A DNA stretch of 64,000 nucleotides, from positions 930,001 through 994,000 of the forward strand of contig NZ_WNZW01000001.1 in NCBI RefSeq assembly GCF_009725165.1, in the 5' to 3' direction. The notes below the pieces were generated by a model. That model had not been told where the DNA came from. It saw only the letters and a list, made by a program, of their open reading frames with translations, and did not search any database. Position 1 is the first letter of the stretch. Every line of letters starts with the position of its first letter. The position numbers and the translations under genes are program-made. Positions 43,164-50,863 of this stretch are shown here, in pieces. The DNA comes from Paenibacillus woosongensis. Its GTDB lineage: Bacteria > Bacillota > Bacilli > Paenibacillales > Paenibacillaceae.

Positions 43164-43551
43164 TCATTGTCACCTCGCTCTTAAAATCCCCGAAGATAGA
43201 AACTACCGTAAACGTGGCTACCGCTTCATTTCCGGTGATTGTGATTTGCATGTTTTCCACCCCAGATATACGGTTGTCCGCTAATAATGCTTCCTTTATA
43301 AGACGATTTATTTCCGATCGCACATACCCCTGACTTTGCCCCTGCAATCCTGATAACTCGCTGCCGAAATTCGCATCATAGATAAGGTGTGTGAACCGGT
43401 CGGTTTGGAGTATTTTATACACGGCTTGCCTGACCGCATCCAAACCGTCAATCATGCCCGTGCACCGGCCTTTATGAAAATCTATGCCATATGTCCGGCT
43501 CGTTTCCAGGGCCACCTCAGCCGTCATTAAATTGCCGCCCAACGGTATCAT
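43156..43551 (-). CDS. DUF2634 baseplate protein (gp25-like), XkdS-like
   Basis: A 131-residue protein. TYGIDFHKGRCTGMIDGLDA and VRQAVYKILQTDRFTHLIYD, then NFGSELSGL, are the DUF2634/XkdS pattern, related to the gp25 lysozyme-like baseplate wedge protein that starts sheath assembly. Its ATG overlaps the stop codon of the DUF2577 gene. Confidence 0.9.
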   Translation of the reverse strand: MIPLGGNLMTAEVALETSRTYGIDFHKGRCTGMIDGLDAVRQAVYKILQTDRFTHLIYDANFGSELSGLQGQSQGYVRSEINRLIKEALLADNRISGVENMQITITGNEAVATFTVVSIFGDFKSEVTMNV

Positions 43552-43889
43552 GATCCCACCACCTTATCCAACACCACATATTGTTGTCCCCCCTGCATTC
43601 TTAACAGTAAAACACCGTCACCCGCCTTCAGGCCCTCACGAATAACAATCTTTTCTGTTAACGCATCCTGGGTTGGACTACCGTTGATATGATGGCTGTG
43701 TTTCAGATCCACTTCATACCTAGTCAATTGTTCGGTCAGAACAAAAAAATCCTCATCCAGCAATAAACGCTGATCGACGAGGATTTCTAGGGGTTGTTCT
43801 TTGGTCACTGTGCCAAACATGACCGCTACAGGATGCTCTGCTTCGTTCAGATTCATGGTGATTTGCTTTATCGCATTGGCCAGACTCAT
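43548..43889 (-). CDS. DUF2577 tail protein, XkdR-like
   Basis: A 113-residue DUF2577 protein (NLNEAEHPVAVMFGTVTKEQ, LEILVDQRLLLDEDFFVLTE, DGVLLLRMQGGQQYVVLDKV). It lies between the hub gene and the DUF2634 gene in the same order as PBSX xkdQ-xkdR-xkdS; it is probably the OB-fold spike or hub component. ATGA overlap with the hub gene. Confidence 0.88.
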   Translation of the reverse strand: MSLANAIKQITMNLNEAEHPVAVMFGTVTKEQPLEILVDQRLLLDEDFFVLTEQLTRYEVDLKHSHHINGSPTQDALTEKIVIREGLKAGDGVLLLRMQGGQQYVVLDKVVGS

Positions 43890-44842
43890 TCGATCACCTT
43901 CAATTCAATTTGCAATGTGTATTCTTCGCCGCTGAAACGGTGAGAACACTCCTCAACCAAGTAAAGCTGGTTGATCGCCAATTCCCCGATCTCTATATGG
44001 ATATAACAGCCAGCACGAACGGACGGATTCCCAAGGGCATCCACCTTTAAGCTTTTGGTTTCGCGGTTTTTAAGTTTGACCAGCTGGTCGAGAAGCTGAC
44101 GAATTTGAGCATCATTCATGTTCTCGTCTACTTTTTCGTAATACTGTAGTCTCCCCCATTTGGCCATATTGGCGCTATCCTGGGCGATATGCACATCCCG
44201 CTTCTTGGTGTCCTTGTTGTCACGCACCAATTTGAACTGGTTATACGTTTCGCTGTCAATGCTCTTTTCAAAGCTGAACCCGGTCATCAAACTCTCGTCC
44301 CCGATCGCTATATCCAGCTTCATATCCTTTACATTTTGCAACGCCAGATTACCGTAGTCGTCGTAAAACACGTATATGCTTCCCGTGTTGACCGTTGTGA
44401 GTGCCAAAGCTTTGTCGATGATATCAATCAGCTTCTGACCATCCTCGATCAAATTGGGAATTGCATATTTAGTATCTGTGATATGGCCCCACTTCAACTC
44501 AAAGTCATTGGCAATTTGCTTGATAATCGCTGCTGCCGTCTTGTTTTTAAATACGTAGGTATCTGTAGCGGTTAAGTATCGAATCTGATCATACGCCTTG
44601 ATCTTGAGCGTTTCTTCTTGGCTTCGTCCGACCCCAAATACATAGCCATAAAAAAGGGGCTTATCCTCATACTTCACAGCGACGATATCCCCGTTTTGAA
44701 TCATATAGTTACGATCTTGCATCATCGTAAAATCTAGGCTTCCCGGCTTGCCGATCCTGGATGTTTTCCAGGTTGCATCCGTGACAAGCTCCGATATATC
44801 ATATACACCGCCTTGTTTATCGTCGGTTATTACTTCCAGCAT
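43886..44842 (-). CDS. Baseplate hub protein (XkdQ/YqbQ-like)
   Basis: A 318-residue protein. It has the start of XkdQ-type hubs (MLEVITDDKQGGVYDISELV), RYLTATDTYVFKNKTAAAII, and a C-terminal domain with VDALGNPSVRAGCYIHIEIG. The family is related to phage T4 gp27/late control D, the trimeric hub joining tube and spike. The ATG at 44842 follows AAAGGAGGGGTAAC. Confidence 0.9.
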   Translation of the reverse strand: MLEVITDDKQGGVYDISELVTDATWKTSRIGKPGSLDFTMMQDRNYMIQNGDIVAVKYEDKPLFYGYVFGVGRSQEETLKIKAYDQIRYLTATDTYVFKNKTAAAIIKQIANDFELKWGHITDTKYAIPNLIEDGQKLIDIIDKALALTTVNTGSIYVFYDDYGNLALQNVKDMKLDIAIGDESLMTGFSFEKSIDSETYNQFKLVRDNKDTKKRDVHIAQDSANMAKWGRLQYYEKVDENMNDAQIRQLLDQLVKLKNRETKSLKVDALGNPSVRAGCYIHIEIGELAINQLYLVEECSHRFSGEEYTLQIELKVIE

Positions 44843-44843
44843 G

Positions 44844-45530
44844 TTACCCCTCCTTTGGCAGCTTAATGACTTTACCAATGGGCAGCCGTTTTAATTCACT
44901 GTCTTTGATCCCATTCAGCGTTTGTATTTGCATATATTTACTGCCATCACCCAGAAATTGTTTAGCCACTTTCCAAAGGTTGTCCCCCGCGACAAGGGTA
45001 TAAGTCTCAGGCTGTACCCGTGTATCTGCGCGCGACGCTGACTGGTTATCAGATATTGCCGTCTCTTTGCCTGTTGCATCCTGTACAAATTTGACCTTCT
45101 TTGCGGCGTAGAAACGATATTCTTTAAACGCGATTTGATAGTGTATGTCCCCAACAGTGCCGGCCTCTTCGCTCCAACTCAACTTGTCAATGCTTACAGC
45201 CATATTGATATTCAAATTCGAACCGGTGAGCACCAATCGAACCGGGCGTTTTTTACTTCGCCAATCTTCAATTTTATCAATGTAATAAGCCGGCTTGAAC
45301 ATCGCTCTGCGTTCTACATTGACCCCGGGGAACCAACTTGCCGGGAAGAAGCTTTCAAATGCTATTTCCTTCAGCTTCATATTCTTGATGATGTTAATTT
45401 CGCCTAACTGGGATATTTCGTATGTCTTACTATCCCCGCTGGATTGTACTTCAATTTTACCGGGAAGAACCGGGAATTCAATCGCCTCTGCTCGATTGTT
45501 GAATGATAGGGTGAGAGTGTATTTATCCAC
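44844..45530 (-). CDS. LysM-containing tail protein, XkdP-like
   Basis: A 228-residue protein with a phage tail N-terminal domain (YTLTLSFNNRAEAIEFPVLP, WFPGVNVERRAMFKPAYYID) and a C-terminal LysM domain (YTLVAGDNLWKVAKQFLGDG, about residues 175-194) that binds peptidoglycan or anchors to the hub. The GTG at 45530 has GGGGGG six bases upstream, better than the GTG at 45551. In PBSX the equivalent xkdP lies between tape measure and xkdQ, as here. Confidence 0.9.
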   Translation of the reverse strand: MDKYTLTLSFNNRAEAIEFPVLPGKIEVQSSGDSKTYEISQLGEINIIKNMKLKEIAFESFFPASWFPGVNVERRAMFKPAYYIDKIEDWRSKKRPVRLVLTGSNLNINMAVSIDKLSWSEEAGTVGDIHYQIAFKEYRFYAAKKVKFVQDATGKETAISDNQSASRADTRVQPETYTLVAGDNLWKVAKQFLGDGSKYMQIQTLNGIKDSELKRLPIGKVIKLPKEG

Positions 45531-45557
45531 AGATATCCCCCCTTTCTCCACTGTAAT

Positions 45558-47495
45558 TTAGGCGTATATTCTTGACGCACTCGATGCTATTTCTTCCTCC
45601 AATGTAACTGCAATTTGCGATATGATCGTATCCAAATCTGTACCGTTATGAATATCGCCGGTGCTGACGGATACCGTTGGTGTTAGCGTTACAAAGTTTT
45701 GGATGGACTTCATTTCTGCCAGCTCACGCATCGTTTTGAGGTCCTCACTACTGATGTCCACAGTGTCTTCAACCCTTCCAACACTGCCCACCTGATCTAC
45801 CTTGTCAATACTGTCAATGGTTGATGCAGGCACACCAGTTTGACCGAATAAGGAACCGTCCGATCCACCGGGTCCCCCCTTCGCTTCTACATCAGTTTGT
45901 TGTTTTGCTCTATTCGCAGCCCTGTCCGCCAGCATATCCAACACCTTTTGTTCTCGTTCCTGTGCCTTTTTCGCAGCTCTCGCATAGGCTTCGTCTTTTT
46001 CAGTGCCAGCGAAATCAGCAATCTTTCCAGCTATATCCTCCATGCTAAATTTCCCTTGCAACGCAAACGTTGACCCAGTAACCCTGTCTATCAGGCTTAA
46101 TACGACATTTATACCATTGATGATGTTATTGATTACATGGTCAAACAATTTCCCGAGCGTTTGCGACCAAACCTTAAAGGGTACCATCATCCATTCAACC
46201 AACTGCCAGAAATACGCTGGAAACTGATCAAAGAAACTAAGAATAGAGTTCCACACTCGCATAACACCAGCTACAAAATCGTCGTTGGTTGTCCACAGTT
46301 TATAAAGCGCCAAAATTAAGGATGCAATCAAAGTTATGATTAAAACGATGGGATTAGCGTTCATGATCGCATTCCATAGCGCCTGGGCTATGGCTGCAAT
46401 CCTTGTAGCTATCGCTGCTGCATATGTAGCTATCGTGCTCCAGTTTAGCGCTAAGGTTAACCCCCCGATCGCTGCCGCCAATCCCCATACAATTGGGCCG
46501 AGAATGGACCAATTTTCAGAGAAGAAGCTATATACTTGCGCTGCATACTCGACTAGCTCAATCATCCACGATACCACCGTAGATATGCCCATGGCTAATC
46601 CGTCCAGAAAATTTGTCACGGCATCGGCCTGCAGGTAAGTGGTTAACAGAACTACCAGTTCGGTAATTCTGCTTAAAGGGCCCCCTGCTTCCCCTAAGCT
46701 CCCGACCCAGCCCTTAATGATATTGTCGAGCACGGTCATCGCACCACCAAAAGTCACCGGCATGTCCTCAAACATCTTGTCAATCTGTCCTGATTGATTC
46801 TGGAACGCCATAACGAATTGATCGGCTGTAAGTCCATCGTTAGCTGCTATTTGCATCAATTGTCCGCCGGAAACTCCCAACCCAGCTGATAGTATCTGCA
46901 TCATGCCCGGAGCGGTATCTAAAAGTTGGCGGAGTTCATCGCCTTGCACAACCCCATCTCCCAACGCTTGGGACATACGTTGCATCGCACTTTCAGCATC
47001 TGCTGCTGAAACTCCGCTAATCACCAGGGATTTGTTAAATTTATCCGTGAAATCAAGCAAATCATCGTTGTTCTTGAATAAACCTTGCGTGCCTACTCCA
47101 AGTTGGGTGACTAACCCGGCAGTTGCGCTATAACTCATCCTTGTTCTATTAGCTATATCTAAAACCTGTTGTTGTAACCCAGCCTGGGTGCGCAAACCAT
47201 CATTAACAAAAGCTAAACGGGCGTTGGTAGCAGCCATGTCATCGGACACCGCCATGGCCTCACCTATCACACCCCCTAGTTGTTGGGCAAGTTTAACCCC
47301 CTTGGATATAACACCAATGAGCTTTTTAGCTGAGGACTCGGTTTGCTTTACGCCCTTGTCGGCTTTTTCAATATTTATATTTACCTGATTTAATGTGTTA
47401 TTTATTTGAATATAATTGTTGTTGATTACCTGTGTCATTTGAATCATCTTCTGATGATTGGTAATCAAATTCAGAGCCGCTTGCACTGTTGCCAC
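45558..47495 (-). CDS. Tail tape measure protein
   Basis: A 645-residue protein. The N-terminal part is helical and coiled (MIQMTQVINNNYIQINNTLN); the TMP core ATNARLAFVNDGLRTQAGLQ with VVQGDELRQLLDTAPGM (about 170-190) is followed by several hydrophobic segments (about 330-410, LNWSTIATYAAAIATRIAAI). Length sets tail length; it is roughly half of what I recall for the PBSX protein, implying a short tail. The GTG at 47495 has GAAGGTGA upstream; a TTG at 47522 in the same frame lacks a site. Confidence 0.93.
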   Translation of the reverse strand: MATVQAALNLITNHQKMIQMTQVINNNYIQINNTLNQVNINIEKADKGVKQTESSAKKLIGVISKGVKLAQQLGGVIGEAMAVSDDMAATNARLAFVNDGLRTQAGLQQQVLDIANRTRMSYSATAGLVTQLGVGTQGLFKNNDDLLDFTDKFNKSLVISGVSAADAESAMQRMSQALGDGVVQGDELRQLLDTAPGMMQILSAGLGVSGGQLMQIAANDGLTADQFVMAFQNQSGQIDKMFEDMPVTFGGAMTVLDNIIKGWVGSLGEAGGPLSRITELVVLLTTYLQADAVTNFLDGLAMGISTVVSWMIELVEYAAQVYSFFSENWSILGPIVWGLAAAIGGLTLALNWSTIATYAAAIATRIAAIAQALWNAIMNANPIVLIITLIASLILALYKLWTTNDDFVAGVMRVWNSILSFFDQFPAYFWQLVEWMMVPFKVWSQTLGKLFDHVINNIINGINVVLSLIDRVTGSTFALQGKFSMEDIAGKIADFAGTEKDEAYARAAKKAQEREQKVLDMLADRAANRAKQQTDVEAKGGPGGSDGSLFGQTGVPASTIDSIDKVDQVGSVGRVEDTVDISSEDLKTMRELAEMKSIQNFVTLTPTVSVSTGDIHNGTDLDTIISQIAVTLEEEIASSASRIYA

Positions 47496-47526
47496 TTTGT
47501 ACTTCACCTTCTTTCGAAGCAAATAA

Positions 47527-48104
47527 CTATCTCTTCATCTTTTTCGCCGCTTTATCTTCCGCTGCCACCCTTTCGTCAATGCAAGCCATAACAAAAGCCC
47601 TCTCTTCTCTAGAAAGGGCTAAAAACTCACTGGGCCATTTATGAAATTTGTGGAGGGCATAGTAAGCATAATTTGCCTCACTGTCGCCCTCCCGGATTAG
47701 TTTTTTGCCTCTTCCACCAGATCCTCCATCCCAACATCAAAACCGCTCAGGCGTTGGATGTGTTCGGCAAGCGTGGCAATCTCACCGGGCAACAGCACTT
47801 TATTTACGTATTGCTCAGGAGTGGTGCAACCAAGTTTGCTGATGGACTCCGCATCTTTAAAGTCAGGTACTAGCGTATTATTGATGACAGATGTAGTGTT
47901 AAACTCCTGCGCATTAAACTCTACCTTCCCCTTTTTAAGGATGGTGGTTGAACGTTTGCGAAGCTCCTCAAAATCAGGACCGGTCATGGCCTTGATCTTG
48001 AACTTTAACAGGTTTCCCTCTGCATCCTTAAACCGCTTGGACACGATCACTTCTTCCGTCAAACCATCAATGGGGTTAGCGTTCAAAAAATCTTGCAAAC
48101 TCAT
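47527..48104 (-). CDS. Tail assembly chaperone, long form made by -1 frameshift
   Basis: The 135-residue XkdN-like frame ends GCA AAA AAC TAA. The A AAA AAC heptamer (47700-47706) lets ribosomes slip back one base and read on for 57 more residues (LIREGDSEANYAYYALHKFH and ending DKAAKKMKR), giving about 192 residues. The extension lacks its own start codon and site and is clearly coding. This is the G/GT arrangement of lambda-like and PBSX-like tails: the long form bridges tape measure and tube protein. Confidence 0.85.
47697..48104 (-). CDS. Tail assembly chaperone, short form (XkdN-like)
   Basis: A 135-residue protein (MSLQDFLNANPIDGLTEEVI, IKAMTGPDFEELRKRSTTIL, LGCTTPEQYVNKVLLPGEIA) of the XkdN/phage tail assembly chaperone family. 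It coats the tape measure protein while the tube polymerises. GAGGGAATAGAT precedes the ATG. The stop codon follows directly on the slippery heptamer used to make the longer form. Confidence 0.9.
   Translation of the reverse strand: MSLQDFLNANPIDGLTEEVIVSKRFKDAEGNLLKFKIKAMTGPDFEELRKRSTTILKKGKVEFNAQEFNTTSVINNTLVPDFKDAESISKLGCTTPEQYVNKVLLPGEIATLAEHIQRLSGFDVGMEDLVEEAKN
47700..47706 (-). other. Programmed -1 frameshift site A AAA AAC
   Basis: On the minus strand, in frame with the chaperone gene, the slippery heptamer A-AAA-AAC is placed immediately before TAA. The -1 frame beyond it is open for 57 codons and ends five bases before the tape measure frame opens. Confidence 0.85.
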
Positions 48105-48124
48105 ATCTATTCCCTCTTTCTCTT

Positions 48125-48586
48125 TTATTGAATAGTATTAAACATATCCGGCATATCCACATCCTCAAATGTGAACGGAATTTCCTCCTCCAGCATATCG
48201 TCGCTGGTGGCATCAAATTTGGAGAGGATCAGACTATCGACATTGCAGTTTTTGAGAATGATGGTTTGTTTACCCGCAGCGCTCCCCGGCTGCTCGTTGA
48301 CCATCATCAGATCAAACCAAAAATCCTCACCTGTTTTAATATAGTTGATCATCAGTTCTCTAAACATGGACGTTACATAATAGACCGTCAGCGTGCCGGT
48401 GCCTTTCCATCCAGCAGCACGCTGTGGCGTATTCGTTTTACCGAGCACAGGCACATCCACTTTGTTTTTCTCGGCGGTGGCCTCCCCAGTCTTGCCGTAG
48501 AGTAATTCCTCCACTCTTCCGTTGATGGTTACAAAAGCTCTTGCAGTCTTGCCGCTAATGGCATCTTTAACATTAAAAACTCCCAT
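48125..48586 (-). CDS. Tail tube (core) protein, XkdM-like
   Basis: A 153-residue tube protein. GKTARAFVTINGRVEELLYG, VPVLGKTNTPQRAAGWKGTG and the C-terminal MLEEEIPFTFEDVDMPDMFN are the XkdM pattern. It polymerises into the inner tube that is driven through the target envelope by sheath contraction. Directly after the sheath gene, as in all contractile tails. Confidence 0.93.
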   Translation of the reverse strand: MGVFNVKDAISGKTARAFVTINGRVEELLYGKTGEATAEKNKVDVPVLGKTNTPQRAAGWKGTGTLTVYYVTSMFRELMINYIKTGEDFWFDLMMVNEQPGSAAGKQTIILKNCNVDSLILSKFDATSDDMLEEEIPFTFEDVDMPDMFNTIQ

Positions 48587-48600
48587 TGTTGAACTCCTCC

Positions 48601-49926
48601 TTAACGTACAGTTACACTAATATAAATTTTTTCGACGCTATCCACGGCTTGAATCCAAAGATTGATTCCAATGGAATCTGAATCCTTGCCCGGCAGCACT
48701 TCAATATCTTTTTGAGAATCAAAGTTTTGGATCGCACCCATATCCTGCAGGCTCTCGAGATAAGAGACCGCTTCAGCTTTAAACAGATTTCGCCCGTCTG
48801 CATCATTGGATACTTTGCCAAGGAAATGCTGTTTGAACACCCTGGATATATCATTAGCGATGGCGTCCAAGGTGCGAATAATCCGATTTTTGCTAAATGG
48901 CTTACCCCGGTCCATCGTAAATGTCTTGAGTGTATTGATATCCTGCACAATTCTTACCTGTCCGTTATCGGCAGTAAGTACTATTTCACCGTTACTAATC
49001 GCCTGAACAAGCTCTGTCTTCGTATATTTCGGTGATACATCGACAGCATTAGGAATAACCCCATAAGTCAACGATTGGTTTACGTTTGCCCCTGCTTCCA
49101 TAGCTGCAATCTCCCATACCAGATAGGTCGGTTCTACCGTTAAGCCGTCAGCGGTCACGACACCGTTTTTCAGGCTGATTACACCTTCATGATCCGCTTC
49201 AGGATAGTTGCACAGTACAGTCTGAATCTTCTTCCCCTCGTTCTCCCGGAGACGCTTGGTATAAGCCGTTGCTAGGGATTTAATGACACTATCTTCTGTA
49301 GGCACGGCCAATACGTCAAATTCCTCCGCCTCAAAGGCTGCAAGGGCTGCGGTATATTCTCCAGCTCCGCCAGAACCATCCGCCCCGCCCTCCAAGGAGG
49401 TCACAGCAGCGTCTGTCAACTCGCCTGTACCGCTAAAGTCCACAAAGTCATTGGATACCAGTTCCTCTGCTTTTTCAACAGTCTGAATATCCACTTCCTC
49501 CTGATCAAAATAGGTAATGACATTAAAAAAGCCCAGCATATCTATGTTGGACTGGATCGAGATTTTCAGATCATTTCCTCGCGAGCCGCCGTATTTAGCC
49601 GTCGCGGTCAAGCTGCCTGACACAACGCTTGCCTTCACTGCCCCGTTAGCTCCTAAGCGATAAATCAATACTTTATTAACATGGGAAAGTGCCGCGGCAA
49701 TATGCCTGATCCGTGGGTCGACTGCATGAAAACCGATAGCAGCTAACGAATTCTGTATAAATGTGCTTGCTTCAAGTGTGGTGACTCCTTCTTTACCCCA
49801 AGGCAGATGAGCGGGAACCGCCAATATACCTCGTTCTCCTAATTTACCAAGTGCCTGCGCTTCAGTTTTGAAATTAATGTAAACATCAGGCAATACTTTG
49901 TTTTGTGTAGTCCATGTGCCGCCCAT
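48601..49926 (-). CDS. Contractile tail sheath protein, XkdK-like
   Basis: A 441-residue sheath subunit. The start GGTWTTQNKVLPDVYINFKT, VPAHLPWGKEGVTT, a variable middle, and the conserved C-terminal part NRIIRTLDAIANDISRVFKQ (about 340-360) with YLESLQDMGAI are typical of subtilisin-like sheath proteins of PBSX-type tails. Its presence shows the tail is of the contractile type. Confidence 0.95.
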   Translation of the reverse strand: MGGTWTTQNKVLPDVYINFKTEAQALGKLGERGILAVPAHLPWGKEGVTTLEASTFIQNSLAAIGFHAVDPRIRHIAAALSHVNKVLIYRLGANGAVKASVVSGSLTATAKYGGSRGNDLKISIQSNIDMLGFFNVITYFDQEEVDIQTVEKAEELVSNDFVDFSGTGELTDAAVTSLEGGADGSGGAGEYTAALAAFEAEEFDVLAVPTEDSVIKSLATAYTKRLRENEGKKIQTVLCNYPEADHEGVISLKNGVVTADGLTVEPTYLVWEIAAMEAGANVNQSLTYGVIPNAVDVSPKYTKTELVQAISNGEIVLTADNGQVRIVQDINTLKTFTMDRGKPFSKNRIIRTLDAIANDISRVFKQHFLGKVSNDADGRNLFKAEAVSYLESLQDMGAIQNFDSQKDIEVLPGKDSDSIGINLWIQAVDSVEKIYISVTVR

Positions 49927-50121
49927 TTATTTCACTCCTCTGGTCATAAATTGTTCTACTAACTGTGTCGCTTGTGCAATGGTATAAGTCTTGTTATCCT
50001 CCAGCACGATGCTAAGGATATCTCGATCAACACCTTGCCACTGCTCAGATTGCACAAATTGTTCCTTCGTAAAGCGAGCTGCGTTCGTCTTTTGCTTTGT
50101 ATCTTCTTCTTTTTTAGCCAT
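49927..50121 (-). CDS. Small protein between tail terminator and sheath genes, XkdJ-like position
   Basis: A 64-residue charged protein (KTNAARFTKEQFVQSEQWQG, VDRDILSIVLEDNKTYTIAQ). The segment from about 17 to 60 looks like the YqbN/DUF-type peptides found before sheath genes in PBSX-like clusters. It overlaps the tail terminator gene by eight bases, and the sheath gene starts immediately after its stop codon. Confidence 0.75.
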   Translation of the reverse strand: MAKKEEDTKQKTNAARFTKEQFVQSEQWQGVDRDILSIVLEDNKTYTIAQATQLVEQFMTRGVK

Positions 50122-50557
50122 GATTTAAGAATCCCTCCTGCTCGAGTGTTTGCATTTTCGGTGTTTCCGGCTTCGGCTTCCACACCCAGAAGTTATAATC
50201 CACAAAGAAATGCAATGTCTGATCATTAACTTCATGCTTCATATTCAGTCCCCGGTATAATTCGCCATCGATCTCTACTGTCGCTAGCGCATCATAGAGT
50301 ATTTCTGCGGTTGCATGAGCCTCTTCGTTGTATTGCGGGCCTTCCGGGAAAAAGCCAATGTCGAAGGTATGAGTGCGGTGATAGCGCCGGTCCAGTTCTT
50401 GTACTTGGGATGTTGTTAGCAATTGAACCATGAAATATGGTGTTTCCAGGCCCTGCTGATTCTCAATCTCTTCGTCGTAAATAGTTGTGCCAGGAAATGC
50501 TTTCGCCAGAGCGCCTGCGATTCCCTTACGAAAGCGATTTGAACTTACTGTGTTCAT
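50114..50557 (-). CDS. Phage tail terminator protein
   Basis: A 147-residue protein. FPGTTIYDEEIENQQGLETP, YFMVQLLTTSQVQELDRRYH and a final aromatic strand (FFVDYNFWVWKPKP) match tail terminator (tail completion) proteins that cap the end of the tail tube. The ATG at 50557 follows AAGAAAGGAGGGGGCT. It is the first gene of the tail cluster; no head, portal or terminase gene precedes it. Confidence 0.85.
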   Translation of the reverse strand: MNTVSSNRFRKGIAGALAKAFPGTTIYDEEIENQQGLETPYFMVQLLTTSQVQELDRRYHRTHTFDIGFFPEGPQYNEEAHATAEILYDALATVEIDGELYRGLNMKHEVNDQTLHFFVDYNFWVWKPKPETPKMQTLEQEGFLNHG

Positions 50558-50618
50558 AGCCCCCTCCTTTCTTATCATCGATCTTGAGCGGGAATGGATC
50601 TGGGATTTGCACCACAAC

Positions 50619-50644
50619 AAAAAAAGCCGGCGAATCGCCAGCCA
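50619..50644 (-). terminator. Terminator-like hairpin in the leader of the tail cluster
   Basis: Minus strand GCTGGC-GATTC-GCCGGC (one G-T pair) followed directly by seven T. It lies only 62 bases before the first tail gene, so transcription from any promoter further upstream must read through it. Confidence 0.7.
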
Positions 50645-50821
50645 TGACATAAGTTGTCTGCCCATTTGTGGTGTCCATGAATCTCATTCCCACACTATCA
50701 TAATAGCCCGGTTATCTTGGCAAAGTGGGACAGACTCCGGTCAAGGAGCGGACAGGTTGCGGCCTTTGATTTGTATAATCATGAAATTTCAAATCCGCAT
50801 GCCCTTCAATAATCATCAAGC

Positions 50822-50853
50822 AAAAAAGAGAGCTGTTGTTCACAACTCTCTTT
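50822..50853 (-). terminator. Terminator of the GH42-GH30 operon
   Basis: 8-bp stem AAAGAGAG/CTCTCTTT with inner pairs, followed on the minus strand by six T, 11 bases behind the GH30 stop codon. Confidence 0.8.
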
Positions 50854-50863
50854 GCAAACACGA

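Noticed and set aside
50526-50687. 53-codon open frame on the minus strand before the tail terminator gene
   Set aside because: It lacks a ribosome binding site and its middle (AGDSPAFFVVV) is just the translation of a hairpin plus T tract; a terminator explains the sequence better.
39368-50863. Attachment sites or integrase at the ends of the tail cluster
   Set aside because: No integrase, tRNA gene or matching direct repeat was seen at either end, so I do not call it an integrated prophage.
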